From: Hofstenia miamia
Lineage: Eukaryota; Xenacoelomorpha; Acoela; Hofsteniidae
Direction: 5' to 3'
Length of the DNA: 64,000 nucleotides
Assembly: GCA_900660155.1 (NCBI GenBank)
Contig: CABFPE010000146.1
Span: 1,215,277-1,279,276, forward strand
Positions 23,080-35,250 of the stretch are shown here, piece by piece. The first letter of the stretch is position 1. Each line of letters begins with the position of its first letter. Made by a program: the position numbers and the translations under genes. A model generated the notes under the pieces. The model saw only the letters and a program-made list of their open reading frames with translations. It was not told the origin of the DNA and ran no database searches.

Positions 23080-23804
23080 AGGATTTGAAAGAAGCACCAG
23101 AATTAGTAAAAAAGTAATCAATTAAATTGTTCATTCGAGTTGGACAAACTATATTTAAAAAATGAAGATTACAAGTAGCAGACATTTCAATTATAGAATT
23201 TCGCCATTCATGTGAATTTATGTAATTAATATTATAATTATTACATATTTCAGATATTTCGTTGACTTTATAATCTATATATTCAACTAAATAATTTTAT
23301 TTGGATTAAAAGTTAAGTTTATCAATTTTTTTAGAAACAGTTCTCTATTGATTATATTTCTATCCACAGAGACTCAAATATTTCATGATTAATTTCATAT
23401 TCAGATTTTCGCATTGGTTTTGTTGATTTTGGCACAATTATCATCATAAGTCCACCACCTCTACCTATTCGATTCTTAGATAAAACCTCAAAATTTTGTC
23501 GGTCTGGATTAAACAAGATAGGGTCGATATCAGGCTTACGCCACGTTTCTGTAATTAAGAAAATTGCATTTTTTCCAATTTTTGTAATCAACTTTAAGAA
23601 GTCATTTCTGCTTGAATTAAGGCTTCTAGCGTTAAGGTATATATATTTAATGTTATTAAAATAGTTTTTCAATTCATGTTCAATTTCGGATTCATTTAGG
23701 ATAGGACCTGGATTTGTTTCTATGTCACCGGAAAGGATTAATTTTAAGCGAAAAAATACAAATATAGTTGTTTGTAAATCAAAGTACTTAATTTGGTAGT
23801 ACAC
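23080..23804 (-). pseudogene. LINE ORF2 N-terminal part: 2A peptide plus AP endonuclease
   Basis: A hydrophobic leader (QTTIFVFFRLKLILS) ends in the 2A motif GDIETNPGP. After it comes an AP-endonuclease fold: YIYLNARSLNSSRNDFLKLI, FLITETW with the catalytic Glu, and RGGGLMMIIV. Beyond 23352 the frame is broken, but endonuclease words persist to about 23080 (CNLHFLNIVCPTRMNNLIDY). In this frame there is no ATG between the upstream stop (next to the ORF1 stop) and the 2A motif; the first likely start is GTG at 23804. Confidence 0.8.
23703..23729 (-). other. 2A ribosome-skipping motif GDIETNPGP
   Basis: It matches the 2A consensus D-x-E-x-N-P-G-P exactly. In known 2A peptides the ribosome skips the Gly-Pro bond, releasing the upstream peptide. 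2A motifs at the start of ORF2 are described in AP-endonuclease-type LINEs of several invertebrates. The preceding hydrophobic run resembles those that double as signal sequences. Confidence 0.9.
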
Positions 23805-23940
23805 ATGTATTAGTTGACATGTACGTGGTTTCTGTGTTGTGTTTGGATGTGAACATGTATATAGTATATAGGTACATTTCGGAAAACAATATATATAACT
23901 AGATAATACAAAAGAAAATTTACCATTTTGATTGATTTAG

Positions 23941-24907
23941 TCATTCTAGAGATCTGGTCGGAAGAAGACATCGTCGCGAAGAGGAATTTATGACTTTGGA
24001 GTAAGAAACGTGAGGAGTACGGAATGATGAAGCAGTGATTGGGTAAGGACTGAAGTGATTCTTTAGGATCTGAGTCATTTGTTTGATTCCATTGCCAGAA
24101 AGATAAATCCCATCGTGGGATAGGAGACTACAATCGATGGTTCTTCGTGATAACATGAATCTTTTGAAGACAGGGATGACATTGAACTTGTTTGAAGAGA
24201 CGCGTGATAGGATTTCGTTAAATTCATCAATGACGTGATTTGTTGTAAGAGTGAATATTTGGAGACTGGTGTAATTTCTAAGAAGTAGATGAAACGTGGT
24301 GAGCATTTAAGACGAATCTGTTCAACTAGATGATTGATATTTGATTTGAATGTTCGAACATCAGTGGAGTGTATTGCATCGATTAGACTAGTGTTGAGGA
24401 TGACAGATTTGACGTGAACTTTTGGATATTGCGATATCTTTTCAGCAAGACGCGTACAATTGTGAATTGATTGACGTGGTTTGGTGGGGTAGAACACTAT
24501 GTGAGCGGACATTTCGAAGAATGCTGCTTCCAATGATTAATGAGGTTGTTCCAGGTTTGATAGATTTTACTTGATTTCCTGGTTTGTCAGATTTCCTTAT
24601 ATGGAACTGGGTGGTTTTCGAAGGAAATATAGCGGTGTGTAGAGGGTGAATCGAACGTTTGTGTTTAACAGGGTGCACTCATTGAGCAAGCAGATTTGGT
24701 TGGAGAAGATTGTGTTGCAGCATTGGAGGCAGATTGAGTGAGCTTTTGAAAAAAAGTAGAAGAGCTTCAGCGGCGTTTTCTTTGTCGAGGAGAGATAACG
24801 TTTGGTGCAGCGGAGTTTCTTTTTATCTTTGATTAGAGAAGATGCGCACCAGCAAATAGCTTCTGCGAGCGAGAGAGAAACCCGACCGTACACGGCCGGA
24901 GCAAACA
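23941..24907 (-). pseudogene. LINE ORF1 with SGNH-hydrolase (esterase) domain
   Basis: Begins MFAPAVYGRVSLSLAEAICW. Across frame changes it contains the SGNH blocks: KPGTTSLIIGSSILRNVRSH (block I, GDS altered to GSS), then VKSVILNTSLIDAIHS followed by VEQIRLKCSPRFIYFLEITP (blocks around III), and LLSHDGIYLSGNGIKQM (block V, usual D-x-x-H form altered). CR1-type LINEs commonly carry such an esterase in ORF1. The last open frame ends at 23941, immediately before the ORF2 frame opens. At least two frame changes are needed to read it through, so this copy is dead. Confidence 0.7.
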
Positions 24908-24991
24908 TATTTTTGAAATGAAAAGTATTTTTAAGGAGATTTAAGAATTGTGGACGGGGTTATTACCCCACTAAAAGCTCTGGATAAAACN

Positions 24992-26087
24992 TTAAGGCTT
25001 CTAGCGTTAAGGTATATATATTTAATGTTATTAAAATAGTTTTTCAATTCATGTTCAATTTCGGATTCATTTAGGATAGGACCTGGATTTGTTTCTATGT
25101 CACCGGAAAGGATTAATTTTAAGCGAAAAAATACAAATATAGTTGTTTGTAAATCAAAGTACTTAATTTGGTAGTACACATGTATTAGTTGACATGTACG
25201 TGGTTTCTGTGTTGTGTTTGGATGTGAACATGTATATAGTATATAGGTACATTTCGGAAAACAATATATATAACTAGATAATACAAAAGAAAATTTACCA
25301 TTTTGATTGATTTAGTCATTCTAGAGATCTGGTCGGAAGAAGACATCGTCGCGAAGAGGAATTTATGACTTTGGAGTAAGAAACGTGAGGAGTACGGAAT
25401 GATGAAGCAGTGATTGGGTAAGGACTGAAGTGATTCTTTAGGATCTGAGTCATTTGTTTGATTCCATTGCCAGAAAGATAAATCCCATCGTGGGATAGGA
25501 GACTACAATCGATGGTTCTTCGTGATAACATGAATCTTTTGAAGACAGGGATGACATTGAACTTGTTTGAAGAGACGCGTGATAGGATTTCGTTAAATTC
25601 ATCAATGACGTGATTTTTTGTAAGAGTGAATATTTGGAGACTGGTGTAATTTCTAAGAAGTAGATGAAACGTGGTGAGCATTTAAGACGAATCTGTTCAA
25701 CTAGATGATTGATATTTGATTTGAATGTTCGAACATCAGTGGAGTGTATTGCATCGATTAGACTAGTGTTGAGGATGACAGATTTGACGTGAACTTTTGG
25801 ATATTNTTGTGTTGCAGCATTGGAGGCAGATTGAGTGAGCTTTTGAAAAAAAGTAGAAGAGCTTCAGCGGCGTTTTCTTTGTCGAGGAGAGATAACGTTT
25901 GGTGCAGCGGAGTTTCTTTTTATCTTTGATTAGAGAAGATGCGCACCAGCAAATAGCTTCTGCGAGCGAGAGAGAAACCCGACCGTACACGGCCGGAGCA
26001 AACATATTTTTGAAATGAAAAGTATTTTTAAGGAGATTTAAGAATTGTGGACGGGGTTATTACCCCACTAAAAGCTCTGGATAAAAC
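24992..26087 (-). repeat. Second, gapped copy of the LINE 5' half, likely assembly duplicate
   Basis: 24992-25805 repeats 23617-24430 (offset 1375) with one difference noticed in ~814 bp. 25807-26087 repeats 24710-24990 (offset 1097). Single N characters at 24991 and 25806 mark the joins, and 279 bp present in the first copy is missing at the second join. It includes a second 2A motif (25078-25104) and ORF1 pieces. The near-identity and single-N joins suggest overlapping contigs of one locus rather than two insertions. Confidence 0.9.
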
Positions 26088-26839
26088 GCTGTAAGGAAGA
26101 AGCTTGTGCTCCCTGCAGAACTTGATGTGATAAAGAAAGACTCACACATAGGGCTATTAAAATAATGACCTGCAATTTCTTCAGAGATTTTTAATGTAAA
26201 TTGAAGTTTCTGCAACGTTTTTAAAGATTTTTCAACTAGGGTTATTTTTTATTTCCCCATAGTTTCCTGAATAATACCATGATGGAATGCGTTTTTCTTT
26301 CGTAACAAACTACCCATATCTTTCCAGTAAGTATGTAAGAAAAAGTAAATGCCTTCGGAATGTCATTCATATTTATTTTTGGTAGAATATGAATAACAAA
26401 ATATAGGGCATTTGATAAAGTAGTTCTATGAAATTATTCGCAACATTAATGATTTTGACACTCTATGACTGTCCCGATCCAGACACTTTTCCTAAAACGC
26501 ATTTAATGCCAAAAAATAAACAAATGGACAAACAATTTCTGGTTTACTAGTTGATTGCAGCAACTCTAGTGAGTATATTTGCTCAAAGCTTAATATAAGT
26601 GTTTGTTATACTGAGCAAACCACCTTTCGAAAAGTCTCTCTCATTTTCTGCAACTGTACACTGTACTACAAATAACTCACGGTAGCTTTCGCCAAACAAG
26701 GAAATGCAGATGGCCATACGTTTAAAAAATTTAGTGAATAATCTGTAATGAGTCTAAATATGATTCTAAATATATTTTATTGGAACTTATAAAATCTAGC
26801 TGATGTATTTTTTATTTTTTACTTTTTCAAAGACGACTG
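26088..26839. other. Intergenic stretch, nothing recognised
   Basis: AT-rich, no coding similarity seen. Confidence 0.5.
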
Positions 26840-27210
26840 ATTATAGAATAGAATAGAATTTCTTACTAAATGTAGTACATTGGCATAACTAAACACCTCA
26901 ACAAAAGCTGCTAATACTACACTCAATGCATCAATAATAACACGAAGTACAAAAACAATAAAACACAGCAACAAAAACATGAATGCAGAATTTAAAATTT
27001 TTTGAAAACTGAAATCCTTTCAATGACTTATAACCGATTTTAGGGATATGTTGCTTACGGAGGTAGTTATTGATTTGACTTTTAAATTTCTTGCGACTTT
27101 TGATTCGCTTTATTTCGATTGGTAATTTATTACATAGTTCATTTGTTGAGTTTAAAAATGAATTTTTAAGAAATTAAATTATAATGTTTTTCTTGTATGT
27201 AGTGATTAAG
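26840..27210 (-). mobile_element. LINE 3' end fragment
   Basis: The minus strand reads NELCNKLPIEIKRIKSRKKF then KSQINNYLRKQ, the usual C-terminal end of CR1-type ORF2 (a W/N-x-LP-x-x-I pattern followed by a basic F-K helix). It is followed, in element direction, by a short GAATAGAATA repeat near 26845-26860, as expected for a LINE tail. Only about 370 bp is recognisable. Confidence 0.45.
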
Positions 27211-29150
27211 GGGACCAATGTTAAGGAAGTTAAAAATTTTTGCCAGTTTATAATTGTTGGAAATGCACAAATATTGCATTTAAATATCACCTCCGGCTTA
27301 GTTATAAATTTATTAGGTTGTTAACATAAAATTAAAATTTGTTTGTTTTAGTTATGAAATTAACATTTTTGTTTTACGTTAAATAGTTTAAAATTTTACT
27401 TTATTAAGGTTAAGCATTGACATCTAGATGTACATGATTCAAGCGACACCTATATTGATACTAAATGGCCTTCTTCAATCTACGCATAGGAATTGGCAAA
27501 TATATTCAAAATAGGCTGGACAAAAATAATATTCAAATTATTTGGAACCTAAACGACGAAATTATTTCGCCTTTTCTTTAGAACGAGTTGTAACGTTGAG
27601 AGGTTTTCAATGCCCAAAAAAACTGCTCTCAAAAGACAGAACATTTTTCCTAGAAATTTGTGCAAGTATTTAATTTTTCATTTTAATAATTGCAATAAAA
27701 TGTAACTTATCTTAGCTTTGAATATTGCTAAAGGGTTTTAAAACTAAAAATTACAAGCAGTAACTTTTCTTTGCTATGTGGCGACTTGTGGGTGTTTTCT
27801 TTGACCTTTTATTGAAAAAAAAAATCGCATAAAAAGCTGAGAATACAAACAAAAATCAGCAAATGCAGAATTTTGGCGTTATTTAAAAGCCTGTTGTTTG
27901 GTTAAAATAAAGTTAAAATTCTGATTAAGTTGAGTTAAAATTTGAAATTTTTGGGTTAAAAAATGGTCACCCAAGTAATGATGTTTTGCACTACACCATA
28001 TAATTCAAAGCCCCGATCTTGTTCGGTCGTGCCTTACGAATTTCAGGCCCAGTTTATCCCAGCCATAACTCTCAATCGCAAGTTGAGGAATAAGCCTTCC
28101 TATAATTGTTTATTCATATTTTCGAGGCAGGAAATACATATAAAAATTATATAATTTCCTTAGTAAAAATTTTGTTAAAAGGATGCGCCGAACCCAAAAT
28201 CTGCCATTAAATGTGTAAGAAATTCATATATTTGAACTTAACTTGTGCTGGGTACTATAAATTCGTGTATCATTTCAGTACTTCTACAGTCTTAATACGA
28301 ATCACATAAATAGGTACTAGTAATATTTAGGAGAAAAATGTACACTATATAAGATTGATTGCCAAATCAAAAATACATGATTGCAATTACAGAAACATTG
28401 GCTGTTAAGAGAGCTATGGTATCTAGATTGATTATTAACGTTAACATGCTTAACAGTTTATTTCTATAAGAACTTTGTAAAATTTAGCAGTACATACAAT
28501 AGTTATTCCTTTATATGCAGTGGATTTTCCCTCCGATATTAATTGCCATTTTATCATTTAAAATATTATTAAGGCATTAAACAGTGGTTTATGTTAAATG
28601 ATTTCTTAATAGATACCGATTGCTTTGTGCATTGCGTAGTCGCACGAATAAATGCAATTCTTGTTCAGCCTCATAAACCATTAATTGCACTAGTCTCTAA
28701 TAAAGATCATCATTATTGAAAGGCCTCCAAATGCTTGCTGAAAGTTCAATGGACAACATAACGTCAACTAGCGATACTCCCAAGTCGCTAGATAAATAGA
28801 TAGAAATGAAGAATCATAGAAATTTTTAAGCAAAAGTTGATTGATTACATTCCACAATTGATAATTATGAAAAAAATTGTGAGTCACGCAATGAACGTAA
28901 TTTCTAGAAAATTGAAACTTAGTTAGAGCTTTTTGATGTATGGGATGGTTTATTTCTATATCGAAATGTATTATATATTACTTGATGTATTCACCACAGA
29001 CGGGCCATCAGCATGAGCGTGTATAAATAGCAAAACTACGCATTAAGAATTTCTAATCTCTATAAAGATCTGCTCGCTTTGCGTTCATTATTTTACTACA
29101 TTTCTAAGACACCAAACTGTGAAGATGTTTAAGCTGAACCAGCATGCACA
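27211..29150. other. Intergenic stretch, nothing recognised
   Basis: Very AT-rich. Small open frames here have no family features I can support. Confidence 0.5.
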
Positions 29151-29158
29151 CCCGTAAA

Positions 29159-29489
29159 AACACAAGTATCGCCAATGAAAGATGAAGGATACTCAAAAGT
29201 ACATTTGAATGCATTGGTCACTGAAGGCATTCCCACCTACAATAAGCAGCCACGCAAAATCAAACCTGCAACTGATATTTCGATTATCGGAGCTTCAATG
29301 TTTAGATACCTGCGAGCGCAACGTTTAATTCCAGTCCATTCATATCGAAGCGCAACTATCGACGAAATCCCAGTTATTTCCAAATACCCACAACACATTA
29401 TGATTAAAAAGATTTTTGTAACCGCTGAACTTAATGACATTAGGAAATACCCAGCATATTGGCTAATTAAGAGGTCTTTTACTGTTTAA
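29159..29489 (+). pseudogene. SGNH-type LINE ORF1 fragment
   Basis: The frame contains KIKPATDISIIGASMFRYLR (SGNH block I) and IKKIFVTAELNDIRKYP (block III with its Asn-Asp). Both align with the ORF1 at 23.9-24.9 kb (SIKPGTTSLIIGSSILRNVR; VKSVILNTSLIDAIHS), so it is a diverged member of the same ORF1 family on the other strand. Nothing downstream is recognisable. Confidence 0.55.
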
Positions 29490-30519
29490 ATTTAGAGGGT
29501 TTCTGAAAGGTTGAATTTAGGGGAGCAACTACTGCTCCATTTTTGCCATCATTGATAAAAGAAAAGATCAACTTTGAAAATAAAATTTCTCGAAATTGTT
29601 TATACAATTTCACTTACGTTTGTATATGCAAAATCATTGTTGGAGCATTGTACCTCTTATTCAAAATTTTCGCTGGAATTGCAATACTGCAAATGTTAGC
29701 AAATTGATTAAAAATGTAAGGCCGCACTTCTGGACTAGTGAAAATGGAAGAAGTTTTAAACATAACACACGTTTTTTGTAAACATTTGCATGAACAATCC
29801 ATCGTGTGCACCTTTGAAATTTTCAGTCTATTAAGAACAGTGTACTTTGCAAACCATAATGAGGCATATGTCAAAAAAGACAAAATCATAACTTTGTAGA
29901 TTTGCTAGTGTCGTGTTGAGGCCGAGTATTATCAAAGAGTTAATATTAGAAATGATTTTATACAAACAATATAATGGAAAAAATAAGGGCATTTTGAAAT
30001 CTGCAAATTGTATCCTTAACTATAAAAGGATAACACCTGGAGCGAAGGGCAATTATATAAATACATAGAAATAAGATATCAGAAAGATAGGTTCACAAAT
30101 TGCATCACAGGGGCACACTCGAAAAAATTTCGAGGAACTCTAATAAATTTAGCCCGAGTCTCAGACCAATGATAGAAAACTTCGACAGTCATTAAGTAGA
30201 GCATCCATGCTAAGATAAACATGAAAGGTTGTCTAGCTATTGATCAACTGGGACAAGAATATCACTATGAAAGCGAATAGCATGTTTTGTTTCACGTGAG
30301 TTTTCCAGTTGAGTCATTTGGTTGCGTTTTGTAAAATTACTTTATTTTATCAGAGTGAGAACATTCAGCATATTTGTATACTGGATGGACGGTAGACTAG
30401 CCACGATAATTAACGAGAACTAAACGTGTATTCCATTCATTTCCAACATCTAATATTACATTATAGAAGAAATTAGACACTTATTTGCCCATTAGAAAAC
30501 ATTTGAACACCGCCTTTGA
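29490..30519. other. Stretch between LINE fragments, nothing recognised
   Basis: No coding similarity seen; it may be decayed LINE sequence. Confidence 0.4.
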
Positions 30520-33261
30520 ATTGAACCCAAGAAAAGATATCACTTCACTGATTATATAACAAAACGTCTTACGCCTGAAGGGTACAAACTGAAGCATTTC
30601 CCAAGGCCTAGTCGAGGCGGTGGTATTGCCATTATATATAGAACCTCGTGTTCTGATGTACGCATTCAATCGCTTTCTCAATATCACAGCTTTGAATGCG
30701 CTGAATTTCTCCTGACCTTCTGTCGCAAACGGTTACTAATTAGCATTCTCTACAGACCCCCGCCGTCGTCAACAAATAAGTTGCATTGGTGCGATTTTCT
30801 TCAAGAATTTGAGGATTACTGCAATTCAGTGTATTATCGCCCCGAGGCGTGGCTTGTTGCTGGGGATTTCAACATTCACATGGATGTATCTAATGATCGA
30901 CAACAATTGCAATTTTCCGAGTTACTTGATATCTTTGGCCTTACCCAACATGTCCGCACACCAACTCATAAATCTGGCCATACGTTGGATCTAATATTAT
31001 CCCGTTCTGATGAGAATATTGTGCAATCATGTGTTTCCTTGTCTCATCTTGACATTTTTCCCGATCACTACCCCTTGCAGTGCGTCTTGAATATGCCAAA
31101 GCTCAGTTTTCCTAAGAAGACTATTTCATTTAGGAAAAATACGGATGCTACATCTTTAGCCAGTAATCTGTGTTTTGATCTGTTGTTAGAGAATCTCGAT
31201 TCCCTTGTCGCAAACTACAATCGTGTAGCTTGTGAAGCAGCTGATGTTGTTGCACCGATTTTGCACAAAACCGTTGTTATTAAGCCTGAATCTCCATGGT
31301 TTGATAGCGAATATAAAGCCTTAAGAGCACAGCGTAGGAAAGCAGAGAAGAGGTATCACAAGTCTCGTCTGCATTGTGATTTACTTAGGTATAGACAACT
31401 TCGCCATGATGTTCTTGGACTTTCTATCGTAAAGGAAAACCTATATTACACCAATCGTGTTGCTCAATGTAAGAATAATCCTAGGTCTCTGTTCAATATT
31501 GTAAAGAACCTTTTCGGTGAATCTTCTAATGACTCATATCCTGTTGTTCCTGTTCAAGGTGAATCCTTACCGAATTTATTTATTGACTTTTTTGACAAAA
31601 AAGTTTCCAGAATACGTACAGAATTAAGTACCATGTGGCCAAAATGTGCGATTTTACCTAACCATTCCTGTTCTACTCCTCTATGGTCGTTTCCTGAAGT
31701 AACTATACAAGAAGTTGAATCTTTGATTAAGGGCAAGAAGGCTTCCTCATCACCTCTTGATGTTATACCAACCTCGTTTATAAAAACTGACGCTGTCCTT
31801 CACAAAGTGTCTCCTATTATTACCAAAATTATCAACTTGTCTCTAAAAGAAGGTGTTTTCCCCTGCATGTGTAAGAATTCTATTCTTAAACCCCTTCTGA
31901 AAAGGCCAGAGCTTTCACCTTACGAGTTTGCTAATTTTCGGCCCATTGCAAATCTTTCATTTTTGTCAAAGCTACTGGAAACACTCGTCGCCAACCTGAT
32001 TATTGAGTTCCTTGATATGAATGGTTTACGCCCCAAATTTCAATCAGCGTACCATAGGTATTTCTCTACAGAGACTGCACTCTGCCATGTCACGAGCGAT
32101 ATTAGAATGGCAATTGAAAGCGGTTCTTGTTGCATGTTAATCTTATTAGACCAATCGGCAGCGTTTGATACAATTGATCATTCCCTGTTGATTGACATCC
32201 TCGAATCAATTGGTTTACGTGGTACAATCAGTAACTGGATCCGAAGCTATCTGTCTGAACGTACTCAACAAGTCTATATTAACGGACAATTCTCAGAGAA
32301 GTCGCCCATGTCTTTTGGAGTACCTCAGGGCTCAGTGCTCGGGCCTACGTTATTCACTATCTATAACATGTTCATAGCTGACATCTGTACTAGAAACAAT
32401 GTTAATCATCACCTTTATGCAGATGATACACAGCTGTACTACTGCTTTTCCCTGGACGAATTTACGGAATCGGTTAATTAAGCCGAATTTATTTTGAATG
32501 TCTTGTGGCAATCTATGGGTAACATGCTCCTCATGCTAAACGGCGACAAGACTGAATTTATCATTTTGGGCACGCCCCATAAACTTAAGAAACTGCCCTG
32601 TGACATCTGCTTGAATTTTGCTGGCCATTCCGTCTATCCTAAGAAGATTGTAAAATATTTGGGTTGTCCTTTGGACGAGTCATTAACTATGAAGACTCAC
32701 ATTTCTAATATCATCAAGTCCTGCAACATCCATTTACGAAACATCAGAAATGGTTTATTTTATTTGTCTGTTGATTCAACAACGTCATTGATTCGCTCTC
32801 TTGTCACATGTAAACTTGATCAATACAACGCTCTCCTTTATGGCTGTCCTGAGTATGCAATCAGTCGTTTGCAGAAGGTTCAAAACAGTTGCGCCCGCAT
32901 TATATTCCGATTAAGATACCATGATCATGTTACTTCGCACCTTATCTCACTGCATTGGTTACCAATCAAGGAAAGAATTTTGTATAAGATCGCCTTACTG
33001 GTGTGGAAGGCAACTCATGGTTGTGCGCCTCACTACCTCAATGAGCTTCTTATTCCTGTCCTTCATGACCGACCTCTGCGGTCAGACAATGATATTTTGT
33101 ATGTTGTACCAAGAATACGTCTGGCTGCAACTGATTCGGCATTTGCAGTTTGTGGTCCTAGGATTTATAACAATCTGCCTAACTACTTGAAAGAATTAAC
33201 ATCCCCTACGGTCTTCAAGTCAAAATTGAAGACCTATCTCTTCAATCAAGCCTACGCTTAA
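30520..33261 (+). pseudogene. L2-type LINE ORF2: endonuclease and reverse transcriptase, one internal stop
   Basis: A single frame of ~913 codons interrupted only by TAA at 32479-32481. The AP-endonuclease lacks its first motifs (5' truncation) but keeps SRGGGIAIIYRTS, WLVAGDFNIHMD, SGHTLDLILS and FPDHYPL, with its Asp, Asn and His residues. The reverse transcriptase has LDQSAAFDTIDHSLL, GVPQGSVLGPTLF and the catalytic YADDTQLYY. The thumb follows the stop (KIVKYLGCPLDESLTMKTHI) and the C-terminus is GPRIYNNLPNYLKELTS. One stop in 2.7 kb makes this the youngest large element here. Reading it as L2/CR1 rather than Jockey rests on the C-terminal motifs and the 3' tail. Confidence 0.93.
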
Positions 33262-33375
33262 CTTAACCTAATTTGTACTGCTGTTTATTTTAACATTGTA
33301 ACTCTGAGCGCGGCAGAGTCTTTGTAGAGTGCCCGCGCTATACAAGAATACATATTATTATTATTATTATTATTT
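33262..33375 (+). other. L2 LINE 3' UTR with hairpin and (ATT)n tail
   Basis: After the ORF2 stop, GAGCGCGGC and GCCCGCGCT can pair as a GC-rich hairpin of about 7 bp. CTATACAAGAATACAT and then (ATT)n follow from about 33351 and finish the element. A terminal hairpin followed by a short microsatellite is the usual 3' end of L2-type LINEs and is the likely target of the element's own reverse transcriptase. Confidence 0.85.
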
Positions 33376-34499
33376 TTTGAATTCCACTGAAACTTGGTCT
33401 TTAAAGATTCTTTTTACACAATCAAACAATAGTCTATTTGTAAATAACTTCTAATTCAACAAACTGAACTTTGTGACTTTTGTATAATAATGTCAAGACT
33501 AACCAAAAACTCGGTTTTGACCAATTGCTGAACCCAACTTAAGATCCAAAACCATCGATTCTGCTCATAATGATTTCAGGTAGTTCTAGAGTTTTTGCTT
33601 AAAATAATTTAAGTTAATAGATTTTTTTCGAAATATAACTTGAACTGTTTAATGAACCATTTACTAACCATACTAATTTTCTAGTTTACCAAGAGCTGTT
33701 AATGATAACAAACTTTCATTAAATTCATGTAAAATTCAAATAAAGAAAAACCTTCTTTATATTCTTTTGCATAAAAGTCGTTTAGATTTAAAATACTAAA
33801 TTCGTTAATAGTATTTTTAAACGATTTATTTATTTTATTGTTTATATTATGACTGGCTTCTTTTTTTAAGCAAGATACCTTCGCAATATCAAAAGCTTGA
33901 ACAATTTTGTAGCTTCCAAGAACTTCCAATATTCGTTGTCCAGACAATTTTTGCATTATCACGAACTGGATTGGCCTCGCATTACAAAAGAAACCGCTTT
34001 CTCGATTCCAATCTTAATATGTCATAAATTTTCGTCTTTTGATAGAATTTTCTGTATGTATATATATATTCTTTAGAACTTTTTGATTTTTGCGTTATAA
34101 CCATCATGTTCTGACGTCTGTTTCGCCTAACCTGCCAGAAGAAGAGATACTTGCAGAAATTACAAAATTATCCTTTCTTCTTGAAATGTTTATTACTTTT
34201 GCACTTCAAGTATATATTCCAATTGATACCTTGCTACCTCAGATGCACAAGACTTTTTCAGAGTATGGAAAGGCGTCATATCAACAGGATACCTTTCGTT
34301 ATCTTCTTTTTCGATATTTTGCAGCTTCACTGTTCCAAATCTGGAAAAATTTTATTGCTTTATTTGGCTCATTGGGTTATAATCTTACCCACAATATTGC
34401 ATTTATTTACTGTTTTCATAGATGAAGGGTAGAATAATAATACTAAGGAATCGTGTTGGGCTTGTTATCAAAGTCGACGATCGAATAATCAGAAGGAAT
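33376..34499. other. AT-rich stretch, nothing firmly recognised
   Basis: Small open frames on both strands (for example 33699-33962 minus, 34090-34425 plus) show no family motif. The right part may belong to the adjacent LTR fossil. Confidence 0.4.
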
Positions 34500-35250
34500 C
34501 AAAGGCCTATCAAATGATTATTCTACATTTTCTGGTTTTGGCTCATATCTGCTGCCACATTTTTAACAATCACATGTATGCTTTGGAACCTCCTTTTCGC
34601 ATAATGACATAATCTTTTCTATATAAATGAGCATCATCTTCATTAGATTTTTAAAATGATTTTAAATGTTATTTGCTTCCTCTGAAGTTCACCAGAATAA
34701 GATTTTTCTACTCAAATCAAAGTTTGATTCCTGTAACAGACGTTCCTGGAGTACCTGATCTTTATTGGTTAGAATTAGACTGTCTATGTTGCTGAAATTA
34801 TAGTTCTTTGCACGAGTACGTAAGGCATTAACATATTGATCTATTTTCATTCCGTTCCAAAGAAGTTTATAAAATTGATGGCGCCAACAACTTCTGGGTT
34901 TCTTGTAAAATGATTCTGGAATTTCGCAATTACATTGTTGAAGTTAGTTTCGCTTTCATCGCTAATTCCAAGTAAAATTATAGAAGATTTCATTGACTGA
35001 TCGCCAATGAGAGATTAAAGCTGCGATACCACTTTTGCCATTCTAGCTGAAACTAATACTGTCCGTTTCAGGAGCTTGGGAGACTTTTAACTCATCCGAA
35101 GACACTTGTCACCATAGAATAATGTGTACGAATAAGAATAGCGTAACACATTTATTCAAACAGTGATAATTCACAGTAATAATGAAAAGCTATATATACA
35201 GAAAAAACCACCTGACTTTGACTTGTTTGTTTATCGTGATCTACATGTTA
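34500..35250 (-). mobile_element. Ty3/gypsy-like LTR retrotransposon fossil (LTR edge and gag)
   Basis: The minus strand shows a likely LTR promoter and end (TATATATAG near 35190, AATAAA near 35145) followed by decayed gag-type capsid sequence from about 35040 to 34660. Capsid features include KFQNHFTRNPEV and DQVLQERLLQESNFDL. No polymerase region or second LTR is recognised. It is old and broken by several disruptions. Confidence 0.5.

Larger units (their letters stand above)
22350..24990 (-). mobile_element. CR1-type LINE with SGNH ORF1 and 2A-led ORF2, truncated at its 3' side
   Basis: Reading leftward on the minus strand: a short leader, ORF1 (about 24907-23941), ORF2 beginning near 23935, endonuclease domain to about 23080, and the linker before the reverse transcriptase to about 22350 (KYIGKSKGLFSEIAELNI). 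No reverse transcriptase motifs follow. LINE copies usually lose the 5' end, so retention of the 5' end with loss of the 3' end suggests later deletion or rearrangement. Confidence 0.75.
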
